This document shows, piece after piece, positions 1-7,746 of a stretch of 16,064 nucleotides of DNA; the stretch's first letter is position 1, and the number at the start of each line of letters is the position of its first letter. Both the position numbers and the translations under genes were made by a program. Origin of the DNA: JBDTLH01 sp039934875. Its GTDB lineage: Bacteria; Acidobacteriota; Terriglobia; Terriglobales; Acidobacteriaceae. The stretch is taken from positions 1-16,064 of the forward strand of contig JBDTLH010000343.1 in the NCBI GenBank assembly GCA_039934875.1. The letters are read 5' to 3'. The notes below the pieces were generated by a model. That model searched no databases and had not been told where the DNA came from. It saw only the letters and a program-made list of their open reading frames with translations.

Positions 1-299
1 ACCGCATGATGCTCGATGACGGAGGTAACGATGTGGTCTCCCGGTTTGGCGATGCCAAATATCGCGAGATTGTCCGACTCGGTGCCGCCGCTGGTAAACA
101 CTATCTCGGCCGCGCGACCGCCCAACAACTTCGCAACTGATTCGCGAGCGTGCTCAACGGCAGCGCGGGCGTGCTGTCCGTTTTTATGGATAGACGATGC
201 GTTGCCAAACTGCTCGCCATAGCAAGGGAGCATGGCATCGAGCACCGTCGGAAGCACCGGCGTGGTGGCGTTGCTGTCGAGATAGATACGGCGCATCAT
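1..299 (-). CDS. Cysteine desulfurase, NifS/IscS type (N-terminal part, cut by window edge)
   Basis: Reverse-strand frame that stays open to the left edge, so only about the first 100 residues are present. It begins MRRIYLDSNATTP, the usual opening of class V aminotransferase-fold cysteine desulfurases. It continues with a GNASSIH segment, the TSGGTESDN loop that holds the PLP phosphate, and a VIEHHAV segment carrying the His that stacks on PLP. The family removes sulfur from cysteine as an enzyme persulfide and passes it to Fe-S cluster or thio-cofactor assembly in the cytoplasm. The PLP lysine and the catalytic cysteine loop lie outside the window, so NifS and IscS cannot be separated. The start is uncertain: family alignment favours the Met at 296 or 299, an upstream in-frame ATG at 329 would add ten residues, and none has a good ribosome-binding site. 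It lies 78 bases after ffh on the same strand. Confidence 0.9.
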   Translation of the reverse strand, partial: MMRRIYLDSNATTPVLPTVLDAMLPCYGEQFGNASSIHKNGQHARAAVEHARESVAKLLGGRAAEIVFTSGGTESDNLAIFGIAKPGDHIVTSVIEHHA

Positions 300-377
300 T
301 TCAAATTCGATGATCGCAGGTTCTTGCATTGCTACCGGGACAAATTCCAAGGACGCATGAATGGAAGTCAGTCCCGC

Positions 378-1751
378 CTACGATTGCGCCCCCGGCAGCT
401 TCATCCCCATCAGCTTGCGCTGCATGCCCATGTTCTTGCCCAGCATTTTCATCTGCTTGCGCATCATCAAATATTGTTTCAGAAGCTGGTTGACTTCTTG
501 AATGCTGGTCCCTGACCCGCTGGCGATTCGCTTGCGCCGGCTGCCGTTAATCAATTCGTGGTTATGGCGCTCTTTATTCGTCATCGAGTTGATGATGGCC
601 TCTACTCGCGTAAGCTGCGATTCATCCACATGGTCCGCCATCTTCTGTATGCCCTGGAAGGGCCCCACGCTGGGCAGCATCTTGATGATGGATTGCAGGG
701 ATCCCATCTTTTTCACCTGCCTTAACTGGTCGCGAAAATCTTCCAGCGTGAATCCATCGCCTGCCAGCGCCCGCTTGGCGAACTCTTCCGACTTCTTCTT
801 GTCGAGTGTCGATTCCGCGCGCTCGATCAGCGACATCATGTCGCCCATGCCCATGATGCGGCTGACGATGCGGTCGGGATGAAACGGTTCCAGCGCATCA
901 TATTTTTCACCCGTGCCGATGAATTTGATCGGCTGCCCAGTCACCTGTCGGATGGACAGTGCCGCGCCCCCGCGTGCATCGCCGTCCATTTTGGTGAGCA
1001 CCACGCCGGTAATCGAAAGCTGTTTGTGGAACTCATCGGCGGACTTGACCGCGTCCTGCCCGGTCATAGCATCGGCAACGAAGAGTATCTCCTGCGGACC
1101 AAGCAGCTTCTTGAGCGACTGCATCTCGCCCATCAAGTCGCTGTCGATGTGCAGGCGTCCGGCGGTATCGACGATAAGGATGTCGCAACCGTTGATTTTG
1201 GCCTCGCGCACCGCTTCTTTAGCAAGCCGTTCGACCAGCGGTGTGCCCGGCTCCTGTCCATCGAGCTTGCCCTCATAGAGTTTCGCCCCAATCGAGTTCG
1301 CCACTACCTTCAACTGCTCGCGCGCGGCGGGGCGATACACGTCCACCGATACCAGCATAGGACGATGTCCGCCCTTCTTGTACCAGTTCGCCAGCTTGCC
1401 CGAAGTCGTGGTTTTGCCGGAGCCCTGCAATCCCGCCATCAGCACCACGGTGGGCGGATGGGGCGCGAATTTCGTCTTTGCCTGCTCCACGCCAAGAATC
1501 GAGATCAGTTCATCGCGCAAGATCTTGACCACCTGCTCGGTGGGCGAGAGCGCAGTCAGCACCTCTTGCCCTAGCGCCTTATAGCGCACGTGCTCAATCA
1601 GGTCCTTGACGACTTTGAAGTTAACGTCGGCCTCAAGCAGCGCCATGCGAATCTCGCGCAATGCTTCACCGATATTCTCTTCGGTGATGGTGCCCTGTCC
1701 GCGCAGGTTCTTGAAGGCGCGTTGCAGCTTGTCTTGTAAGTTTTCAAACAT
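378..1751 (-). CDS. ffh: Signal recognition particle GTPase Ffh (SRP54)
   Basis: A full-length 457-residue Ffh. It binds 4.5S/SRP RNA and signal sequences of nascent membrane and secreted proteins, and docks with FtsY to target ribosomes to the inner membrane. The N domain covers about residues 1-90 and the NG GTPase about 95-300. Visible motifs are the P-loop GLQGSGKTT (107-115), DVYRPAA (137-143), DTAGR (195-199) and TKMDGDARGG (253-262). The methionine-rich M domain spans about 330-457. It contains SRRKRIASGSG (404-414), the RNA-binding helix-turn-helix, and ends in a Met-studded tail (MRKQMKMLGKNMGM) that lines the signal-sequence groove. No residue looks missing. The Shine-Dalgarno sequence is weak, but MFENLQDKL is the conserved start of the family. 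The cysteine desulfurase gene follows it. Confidence 0.97.
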   Translation of the reverse strand: MFENLQDKLQRAFKNLRGQGTITEENIGEALREIRMALLEADVNFKVVKDLIEHVRYKALGQEVLTALSPTEQVVKILRDELISILGVEQAKTKFAPHPPTVVLMAGLQGSGKTTTSGKLANWYKKGGHRPMLVSVDVYRPAAREQLKVVANSIGAKLYEGKLDGQEPGTPLVERLAKEAVREAKINGCDILIVDTAGRLHIDSDLMGEMQSLKKLLGPQEILFVADAMTGQDAVKSADEFHKQLSITGVVLTKMDGDARGGAALSIRQVTGQPIKFIGTGEKYDALEPFHPDRIVSRIMGMGDMMSLIERAESTLDKKKSEEFAKRALAGDGFTLEDFRDQLRQVKKMGSLQSIIKMLPSVGPFQGIQKMADHVDESQLTRVEAIINSMTNKERHNHELINGSRRKRIASGSGTSIQEVNQLLKQYLMMRKQMKMLGKNMGMQRKLMGMKLPGAQS

Positions 1752-1866
1752 GGGTATCCATCTATTTTAGCGGCTGCGTTCAATTTGTGGGCCGACAAGG
1801 TAGAAGTGAGCTTTGCCTTAAATCCAGTATCCGCCAAGTCTCGTGGCCCCAGGAATCAGGGAAGAG

Positions 1867-1900
1867 GCGGGATGTTGTAGCCACTTAATCGCAATCCCGC
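1867..1900 (-). terminator. Inverted repeat just after the MFS gene, possible terminator
   Basis: A perfect 7-bp inverted repeat (GCGGGAT/ATCCCGC, arms 1867-1873 and 1894-1900) with a 20-base loop begins one base past the MFS stop codon. No U-tract follows on the minus strand, so a classical intrinsic terminator is not supported. It may instead be an RNA 3'-end stabilising hairpin. Its position in the 150-bp gap between the MFS gene and ffh fits the end of a transcript. The rest of the gap shows nothing recognisable. Confidence 0.3.
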
Positions 1901-1901
1901 G

Positions 1902-3134
1902 TCACTCCGAACCAGTCACTCCTTCCACTGCGCCTATGCCCGCTTCCTGCTGCTCGCCCCTTCGCCGCACCATCAGTACCGTGATCATGCCGCCGACTGC
2001 TCCTCCTAAAGCCAGAACCACGGGCCATTTGTAGTCGTGTGTACGGTCCACCAACACGCCCGCAAGGGGAGGACCAACCACGCAAGCCACGCCAAAACTG
2101 GTAAACAGGATGCCCAGCAGTTCACCAAGTCCTTCGATGCCAAAGACCGCTGCCGCCACCGCCGGAGACATGGCCGCGATCCCTCCATAGCCAACACCCA
2201 TCACCAGCGAGAAGATCACCAGCGAGATGTAGGAATGGGCCACAAGCCAGACGACGTAGCCTGCCAACAAAACCAGAAAACTGATTTTATACATCGTGAG
2301 CAGGCCAAAGCGCGGAGCGAGAGCGTTCAGCCCCAATCGGCCAACTACGCTGGAAGCCCCAATATATCCGATGAGGGCCGCTCCCGCGATATGGCTCACG
2401 CCCACATCCGCCGCATACGCCGGCAGGAAGACAAACGTAATATAAGTGGCGAGCGCGGCGAACATCATGCTGATATACACCCATACGAATTCCGCCGTTC
2501 GCACCTTCTGCATGACGTTGGTCCTCTTTTTTCTCATGACATTGAGGACGGGTGGCTGTGACAGCAGGGCGGCGCAAATCAGAAGCAGCACTGCGCTGCT
2601 CCATCCAAAAATCTCGAAGGTGCTTCTCCAGCCGAAACGCTTGATCAATATTGCAGCCAGCGGCGCATACACCAGCGTTCCGCAACCGATGCCGCTGATG
2701 GCAATGCCCAGCGCGACGTCCCTGTGAATTTTGAACCATTCGCCCACGGCTGCGATCGAAGGCACATAGATGCAGGCTATCGCCGCGCCGACCCCGGCGC
2801 CGTAGGTCAGAAACAGCATCGCAAAGGAATGGGTCCGTGCTGTAAATATCAGTCCGGCGCCCATCAGCACAGCGCCAGCACCAACCACCACCCGCGGTCC
2901 CGCCCGATCGGCGATGTCCCCAGTGACGGGCGCTAAAAAAAAGGAAAGACCCGTCAGGCAGGAGAAGAGCAGGGACATCAAGGATTGGCTGGCCCCAAAG
3001 GTCTCTCTCATCGGTTTGAGAAAGACGCCAAAGGTGTAAGTGATGCCGAAGGCGACAAATGAGCCAATGAATGCGGCCACGACGATCAGCCACGCGCGAG
3101 GAGAATCGATTCCACTACTCGAATTCTCCGGCAT
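1902..3134 (-). CDS. Major facilitator superfamily carrier, monocarboxylate (MCT/OFA)-like
   Basis: A protein of about 410 residues with twelve predicted membrane helices in two halves of six, separated by a basic central loop (MRKKRTNVMQKVR). The first helix region (GITYTFGVFLKPMRETFG) and the loop GDIADRAGPRVV between helices 2 and 3 match the monocarboxylate-porter and oxalate/formate-antiporter branches of the MFS. Members move small carboxylates or related anions across the inner membrane, but the substrate cannot be read from this sequence. I prefer the Met at 3134, preceded by GGGA at 6 bases. The alternative ATG at 3146 has its purine stretch directly abutting it. The gene starts 38 bases after the stop of the hexaheme cytochrome gene, so the two are probably cotranscribed. 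This hints that the carrier moves a substrate, product or inhibitor linked to that cytochrome. Confidence 0.85.
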   Translation of the reverse strand: MPENSSSGIDSPRAWLIVVAAFIGSFVAFGITYTFGVFLKPMRETFGASQSLMSLLFSCLTGLSFFLAPVTGDIADRAGPRVVVGAGAVLMGAGLIFTARTHSFAMLFLTYGAGVGAAIACIYVPSIAAVGEWFKIHRDVALGIAISGIGCGTLVYAPLAAILIKRFGWRSTFEIFGWSSAVLLLICAALLSQPPVLNVMRKKRTNVMQKVRTAEFVWVYISMMFAALATYITFVFLPAYAADVGVSHIAGAALIGYIGASSVVGRLGLNALAPRFGLLTMYKISFLVLLAGYVVWLVAHSYISLVIFSLVMGVGYGGIAAMSPAVAAAVFGIEGLGELLGILFTSFGVACVVGPPLAGVLVDRTHDYKWPVVLALGGAVGGMITVLMVRRRGEQQEAGIGAVEGVTGSE

Positions 3135-3172
3135 AAACGGTCCCATTCCCCTGTTAACAAAGCGTACTGAAG

Positions 3173-5785
3173 TTACTGCAACGACTTTTCGGCGATCGCA
3201 ATGGGAAGTTTCCAGTTGCGCACGGGGGTGTTTTCAAGTTTGAGCTTATGGGTGAAACGAATCAGGCGGTCAGTGTCAATTCCGGCACCATCCGTTGCGC
3301 GCTGGCGCAGATAATAAGGCGGAATCGATTGGTAGTACAAGGTCGCCCTTACGGAAGCAGCGCGCGACGTTCTCGCGTCCAGCGGGAGTTCGTAGCGTAC
3401 GGTACTGCTTCCACTGCCATCCTGATAGTTCGGATCGCAAATATCTCTGTCTCGAAGATCCAGACAAGTGCCGACCGGCCCGGTCTCCTCCGCCGAAGGG
3501 CCCGACGAACTCCAGCCCTTCGGCTGCAAGCGGTTGTCTTTCACCTTGCGATCAAGACTGATGAAGCTGGTCGTCAAAAGCCCTTCAGGGTTTACCACCA
3601 GTTCTTCGTAGATCTGGACCTGGTTCTGGCGGCGGATCGGGTCTTTCAACCAGTGATGTCTTTGAATTTCCTGCTGACCAGGTGAAAAAAACTCCGTTTC
3701 AAGCTCGTTGCCGTCTCCATCCACGATCACCCCGTCACGATCAGTCCCGCCCGACTCCCAAAGGACCTTGCCTTCATCATCGAGAACCTGGAAGTCGATG
3801 AATGCCCTGCGGAATCCGACGCCGGAGGGAAAACTGTGTCCGACAAGATTGACTACCTGTACATCGGCAAGCAGTTTGTCATGCCGTCTCTGGAAGGTCG
3901 CAATATGCACCTCGGCCGTCTTCTGCGATGCGCTCTCCTGGCTGGTTGCGATTGCTGTGTCGACTCCCGGTGCGGTCGCATCCGGGCTGCGCAGCAGGGG
4001 GTCTGTTTCGTATAGCCCTAATTCTGTCCTGAACTGGCGGAACATCTCCAGAGCGAAGATGTTAATGCCCAAAAGCGTGTGACGGTGATATTCGTCCCGC
4101 TTAACCAGCGTGATGTTTTTATCTGACGAGCGGAACTCAACTTTGGGAAACGTGTTGTCTTCGATGTTCGCGATCTTGTAAGAGAGCTGGTTGCCCTTGT
4201 AGTCCCTCTGCATGTGGCAATTCTGGCAGCTTTGGTCGGTGAAGCTGCTGTTGAGCCACTCCAGATAGGTCGTCTGCTCGTAGAAGTCAGCGGGCTTGCC
4301 GTCTCTTGTTGCCCGCCGGCCATCGCTTCTGTAAACCGGCAAGACGATGGTGTGGCACGATCCGCACAGCTTCGACGATTCGATCTGGTTCTCCTCCGTA
4401 GCTTTAGGCTCTATCCCGAGAGCGTTCTTCATCGGTAGAGTCGCAACTGCCTCGTGGTAAGGACCGTACACCTCGTCCGCCGGACCCAGCTTGAACTTGG
4501 CCGTATAGGTCTCGGGTGTGCCCAATCCCGTTGCGGAGATGTGGTGACAGGCTGCGCACGAGACTCCGTCACGTGCCAGCGCGCCATACATCGACTTGGG
4601 ATTCAATAGCTCTGCCCGGGTAAAGAACTTGCCCGTATCGCTCTTAAACTTGCGTTCGCCCATGACCCCATGGCAGGTCAGGCAAAGATCCTGCACGAAA
4701 GGCTTAGCATCGAGCGGATGGTCTTCCAGCCGGGGGTGCAACGTGTTTTCGGAACTCAATTGCGAGAAGAATATGGGATCGCGCCCGGCGAGACCCATCA
4801 TCGAAAAGCGCCACTCCCCATTCGGCGAGAGGTTCACCATCTGTGATGCCAGCGCATTGGGCCATAGCATCCGGGGCAGGTCCGCCGTAGTGGGCGAAAG
4901 CGTTCCCGTCGCGTCATGGCAGCCGGCACACTGGTCTGAGGTGACGAAATGCACGGGCGCGGCAGACTTCGGCTTCTGCACGACATGGTCGAATGATTCC
5001 GGAATCATACAAATGCGGGGGCCGAAGACATCCTTCCGAAACAAGTCTCGCGCCAGCCGGTGATGGAGATTGTCATCGGGCGGAGACGGTGGCGGAGGCG
5101 GCTCGCCTATTCCCCCGCCCAGCACGTGGCTGGTGGTCGCGTAGGTGGAGTGGCTATTGGCTGCCGAGGCGTGGCAATTGAGGCAATACGGGGCAAATCC
5201 CACGCTGGGATAAACTGCTTCCGGACACTTCTTCGATAACCCGGAGTCGCCATCATGATCATTCGCTCCTTCGTCGATCGCTCGGGAGGCGCTTTCCGAG
5301 GAGATCTTCGCCGGAGAAGGAGAATTTAAGTCCGCCCAATACCAGCCATCGTAAGAGCCCCCTGCATCCTTCACCATGATGGTCCATTCGTCCAGCGGCT
5401 TTGATAGCTTCGGATACTGCTCCTTGACCAACATCGCACCATCAGGCGGCGCTCCTTCGCGCCGGCCTAGCGTCAGCCATCTCCACAGGGATGGCGAGTA
5501 ATAGATCTTGACAAAAGGATGGACCCCATCGGAGGTACGAACGTGTGGATCGTGCATCCATCCCTGTTTTTGATAGCAGAACGCGTTCATGAACACTTCC
5601 AGCCTGTTCTCAAAATCAGGGGAAGTAGCCGGGGGAAGGGCGGCACAGGCGCCCCCAGAGGCAGCCCCTGGTCCACTCACCTGAGCAGATCCACCCGCTT
5701 GGGCCGGATGTGCGCCTTCCAGTAGCGAACCCATGGAGACAATCGACGCAAGCAAGGAAGCCAGAAGCATTATTTTGCGGCGCAT
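3173..5785 (-). CDS. Secreted hexaheme c-type cytochrome with possible P460-like N-terminal domain
   Basis: An 870-residue protein with a Sec signal peptide (cleavage likely after AHPAQA, about residue 30). It has six CxxCH heme-binding motifs at about residues 201, 286, 368, 410, 474 and 520. Residues 85-210 (YYSPSLWRWL, MLVKEQYP, WTIMVKD, DGWYWADL, then CLNCH) recall the cytochrome P460 fold. A proline-rich linker (EPPPPPSPPDD, about 228-238) separates this from a five-heme region of the cytochrome c554-like kind. The heme-free C-terminal part contains VVNLVGHSFPSGVGFRRAF, a beta-domain signature common in large multiheme cytochromes. It probably acts in periplasmic or cell-surface electron transfer, but the substrate is unknown. 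The start at 5785 is chosen over an in-frame ATG at 5848 because of its strong ribosome-binding site and because the signal peptide begins there. Confidence 0.85.
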   Translation of the reverse strand: MRRKIMLLASLLASIVSMGSLLEGAHPAQAGGSAQVSGPGAASGGACAALPPATSPDFENRLEVFMNAFCYQKQGWMHDPHVRTSDGVHPFVKIYYSPSLWRWLTLGRREGAPPDGAMLVKEQYPKLSKPLDEWTIMVKDAGGSYDGWYWADLNSPSPAKISSESASRAIDEGANDHDGDSGLSKKCPEAVYPSVGFAPYCLNCHASAANSHSTYATTSHVLGGGIGEPPPPPSPPDDNLHHRLARDLFRKDVFGPRICMIPESFDHVVQKPKSAAPVHFVTSDQCAGCHDATGTLSPTTADLPRMLWPNALASQMVNLSPNGEWRFSMMGLAGRDPIFFSQLSSENTLHPRLEDHPLDAKPFVQDLCLTCHGVMGERKFKSDTGKFFTRAELLNPKSMYGALARDGVSCAACHHISATGLGTPETYTAKFKLGPADEVYGPYHEAVATLPMKNALGIEPKATEENQIESSKLCGSCHTIVLPVYRSDGRRATRDGKPADFYEQTTYLEWLNSSFTDQSCQNCHMQRDYKGNQLSYKIANIEDNTFPKVEFRSSDKNITLVKRDEYHRHTLLGINIFALEMFRQFRTELGLYETDPLLRSPDATAPGVDTAIATSQESASQKTAEVHIATFQRRHDKLLADVQVVNLVGHSFPSGVGFRRAFIDFQVLDDEGKVLWESGGTDRDGVIVDGDGNELETEFFSPGQQEIQRHHWLKDPIRRQNQVQIYEELVVNPEGLLTTSFISLDRKVKDNRLQPKGWSSSGPSAEETGPVGTCLDLRDRDICDPNYQDGSGSSTVRYELPLDARTSRAASVRATLYYQSIPPYYLRQRATDGAGIDTDRLIRFTHKLKLENTPVRNWKLPIAIAEKSLQ

Positions 5786-6187
5786 GTTGAATCCCTTCTG
5801 ATTCAAGAGAAAACCCGACCCGTTCAGTGCTGACAGACACATGAACAAAATCCACTACAACAGTCGCCGAAATACTACCACCAAATCGGCAGCTTTCTTC
5901 ATCTTTCAGCATCATGTGGCGGTGCCGCTTGCACGCGAGGAAGCAGCTAGCCTGTTCGACGACTACAAGTGAGGATGTCGCATGATCCGATCAGGGTTAG
6001 TAGAGGATAGAGTCAATTCTCAATGGATAAACCTGCTGGCTCGCTCACACACTCACTCGCGGGATTCCTGGTTCTGAGTGAAATCCTTTCAGAAGGGCTG
6101 ACTGCGAGCCAAACCCATTTGCTTGAAGCCGAACAAATTGAGAGGTCTCCACCAAAGGACTGATCTAACCGTTTGCTCTGGTAGCTA
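5786..6187. other. 402-bp intergenic region between the oxidase/dehydrogenase operon and the hexaheme cytochrome
   Basis: No convincing gene lies here. On the minus strand this is both the 3' end of the large operon (after the coxB stop) and the leader of the hexaheme cytochrome gene, so it should carry a terminator and a promoter. I find neither a strong GC hairpin with a U-tract nor a clear -35/-10 pair. A plus-strand reading frame of 43 codons (5841-5972, ending LAREEAASLFDDYK) has a coding-like tail but no ribosome-binding site. It could be a decayed gene remnant or chance. Confidence 0.5.
5793..5799 (-). promoter_or_regulatory. Shine-Dalgarno site fixing the hexaheme cytochrome start
   Basis: AGAAGGG on the minus strand, seven bases before the ATG at 5785. 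It decides the start in favour of a 30-residue signal peptide and against the 21-residue longer reading. Confidence 0.7.
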
Positions 6188-7207
6188 TCACTTTAATTGC
6201 CTGAGGTAGGCAACCAGCGCGCGCAGCTCAACCCCGCTGAACTGGGTGATGTTGGGCATTGCGACTTCAGGCTTCATGGACTGAGCATGGGTTACCCAGG
6301 CTTCCAGGTTGGCCTGATCGTTCTTATATGTATTGGCGGCGATACCCTGGCGGCTGGCGATATGGGTGAGGTCGGGGGCCACCGTGCCTCCCGCAAGAGT
6401 GCCGCGAACCATGTGGCAATTGGAGCAGGGGGCGGAAAGGAAGACCTCTTGTCCGTGCGCCTCTTCGGCGGTGGTGGGTGGGGAGGCCGGCTTGAGCTGG
6501 TTTTGCCGCCACGCCTCATATTCATCAGGCTCCTGGGCGACCACGATGATGGCCATGTGGGCATGTTGCGCGCCACAGTATTGGGTGCATTGTCCGCGAT
6601 AGGTTCCTGCATGATCGGCCTGGATGCGGAGGTGGTTGGTGTAACCGGGGACCAAGTCCATCTTGCCTTGAAGTTTGGGGACCCAGAAGGAGTGGATTAC
6701 GTCGCCGGACTGAAGCTCCAGGTTGACCGGGCGTCCGACCGGGATGTGGATTTCGTTGGCGGTGGTGAACTGCTGATCGACCGGTCCTCCGACATATTTC
6801 ACCTCCCACCACCATTGATGTCCGACAATGCGAATGTCGGGGGTGGAGGGGGATTCTGCGGCTTGGTCGTGCATAGGGAAGGCGGACATGCCGGTCAATC
6901 CGACGACGAAGACCACGGTGAGAATAATAAGAGGGATGCCGAACCCTCCGATGGCGATCCAGGCTTGCCCGCCGCCGATATCGACGGGTTCGTGGCTATC
7001 GAAGCTGCCGCGTTTGCGGGAGGCGGCCCAGGCCACCAGCACCCACATGATTACACTGACGACGAGAAAGAGAATGAGAGCAAACCAGGAGACGGAGGCC
7101 AGCTTGTCGGCGGCAGGGCCGGCGCTATAGAGAAAAGCCTGCTTGCGATCGCATCCGCTGAGCAGCAGGAGGGTGCAGACAGAGGGAAGAAGAACGCGAA
7201 TTTTCAT
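6188..7207 (-). CDS. coxB: Cytochrome c oxidase subunit II with fused cytochrome c domain (caa3 type), lipoprotein
   Basis: A 339-residue subunit II that takes electrons from cytochrome c through the CuA centre. The signal sequence ends in a lipobox (LLLLSGC, Cys19). Two membrane helices follow (about 39-62 and 83-107), then VGHQWWWEVKY with the aromatic electron-entry patch. CuA ligands are His172, Cys207, Cys211, His215 and Met218 (GQCTQYCGAQHAHM). The C-terminal cytochrome c domain has CSNCH (261-265) and a likely axial Met317 (VAMPN). The usual Glu of CxExC is Gln209; in classical oxidases it also ligates the Mg/Mn ion at the subunit I interface. I chose the start at 7207 over 7219 because GAGGA lies five bases upstream. 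The longer reading would overlap the preceding cytochrome stop as ATGA. It is the last gene of the operon, far from coxA. Confidence 0.95.
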   Translation of the reverse strand: MKIRVLLPSVCTLLLLSGCDRKQAFLYSAGPAADKLASVSWFALILFLVVSVIMWVLVAWAASRKRGSFDSHEPVDIGGGQAWIAIGGFGIPLIILTVVFVVGLTGMSAFPMHDQAAESPSTPDIRIVGHQWWWEVKYVGGPVDQQFTTANEIHIPVGRPVNLELQSGDVIHSFWVPKLQGKMDLVPGYTNHLRIQADHAGTYRGQCTQYCGAQHAHMAIIVVAQEPDEYEAWRQNQLKPASPPTTAEEAHGQEVFLSAPCSNCHMVRGTLAGGTVAPDLTHIASRQGIAANTYKNDQANLEAWVTHAQSMKPEVAMPNITQFSGVELRALVAYLRQLK

Positions 7208-7212
7208 ACGTG

Positions 7213-7217
7213 TCCTC
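7213..7217 (-). promoter_or_regulatory. Shine-Dalgarno site fixing the coxB start
   Basis: GAGGA on the minus strand, five bases before the ATG at 7207. It lies across the stop codon of the upstream cytochrome gene, which suggests translational coupling. Confidence 0.55.
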
Positions 7218-7737
7218 ATTTTGCTGTGGGTGGCGGCGGTGGATTGATTGTATTGTTAGCAACCTCTTCGGCAGCGGGGACGATGGGAGGATCGGGTTCC
7301 AACGGAGTGCGCAGGGTCTTTATATAGGAGACCAGCTTCCAAATCTGTTCATCGGGAATCTTGCTCCCCCAGGAGGGCATTCCCTTGGAGCGCCCGTGAG
7401 AGATGGAAGCGAAGATATGGTCGGGGGAGCCGCCGTAGATCCACACGGGGTCGCGCAGGCTAGGGCCCATGCCGCCGCCGCCGTGGCCGCCGTGGCAGCC
7501 GGAGCAGTTGTACCAGTTGAACAACCTGCGGCCCTCAACAACCGCGACTTCGTTTCCCTCGTAAGGGTTCTTTCTGACCAGGGGCGGCTCACCGCCGCCG
7601 GGGATCGGACCGACAGCGGTATAGGCGGCGGAAGAGGCGCCTGCGGGGGCGACCTCAAGAGGCTGCTGCTGACATCCTACGATGCCGAGCGTCAGCAGAG
7701 CGCTTAGAACGGCGAGATTAGTGACGGACAATCGCAT
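7216..7737 (-). CDS. Monoheme c-type cytochrome lipoprotein, candidate electron acceptor of the PQQ dehydrogenases (XoxG-like role)
   Basis: A 173-residue protein with a lipobox at the end of its signal peptide (LGIVGC, Cys22), an unstructured Pro/Ala-rich linker, and one class I cytochrome c domain. The heme motif is CSGCH at 78-82, followed by a glycine-rich stretch (GGHGGGGMGPSL). The axial Met is probably in SKGMPSWG near residue 120. A Pro-rich tail (NPPPPPTAK) ends the protein. It follows the XoxJ-like gene by nine bases and just precedes coxB, so the natural inference is that it carries electrons from the dehydrogenases to the CuA subunit. It is not close enough to classical cytochrome cL/XoxG for me to assign that name. 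The start is supported by GAGG seven bases upstream. Confidence 0.88.
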   Translation of the reverse strand: MRLSVTNLAVLSALLTLGIVGCQQQPLEVAPAGASSAAYTAVGPIPGGGEPPLVRKNPYEGNEVAVVEGRRLFNWYNCSGCHGGHGGGGMGPSLRDPVWIYGGSPDHIFASISHGRSKGMPSWGSKIPDEQIWKLVSYIKTLRTPLEPDPPIVPAAEEVANNTINPPPPPTAK

Positions 7738-7746
7738 ATCAGCACC

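Noticed and set aside
879..1574. 231-codon plus-strand open frame
   Set aside because: Antisense to the fully conserved ffh gene.
6197..7327. 376-codon plus-strand open frame
   Set aside because: It lies antisense across coxB and part of the cytochrome gene, both of which have full family motifs. Its Gly/Asp-rich, low-complexity product is typical of a shadow frame in GC-rich DNA.
7440..7510. GC-rich CCGCCG-type run that looks like a simple repeat
   Set aside because: It encodes the glycine-rich loop after the heme motif of the cytochrome (GGHGGGGMG) and is explained by coding.
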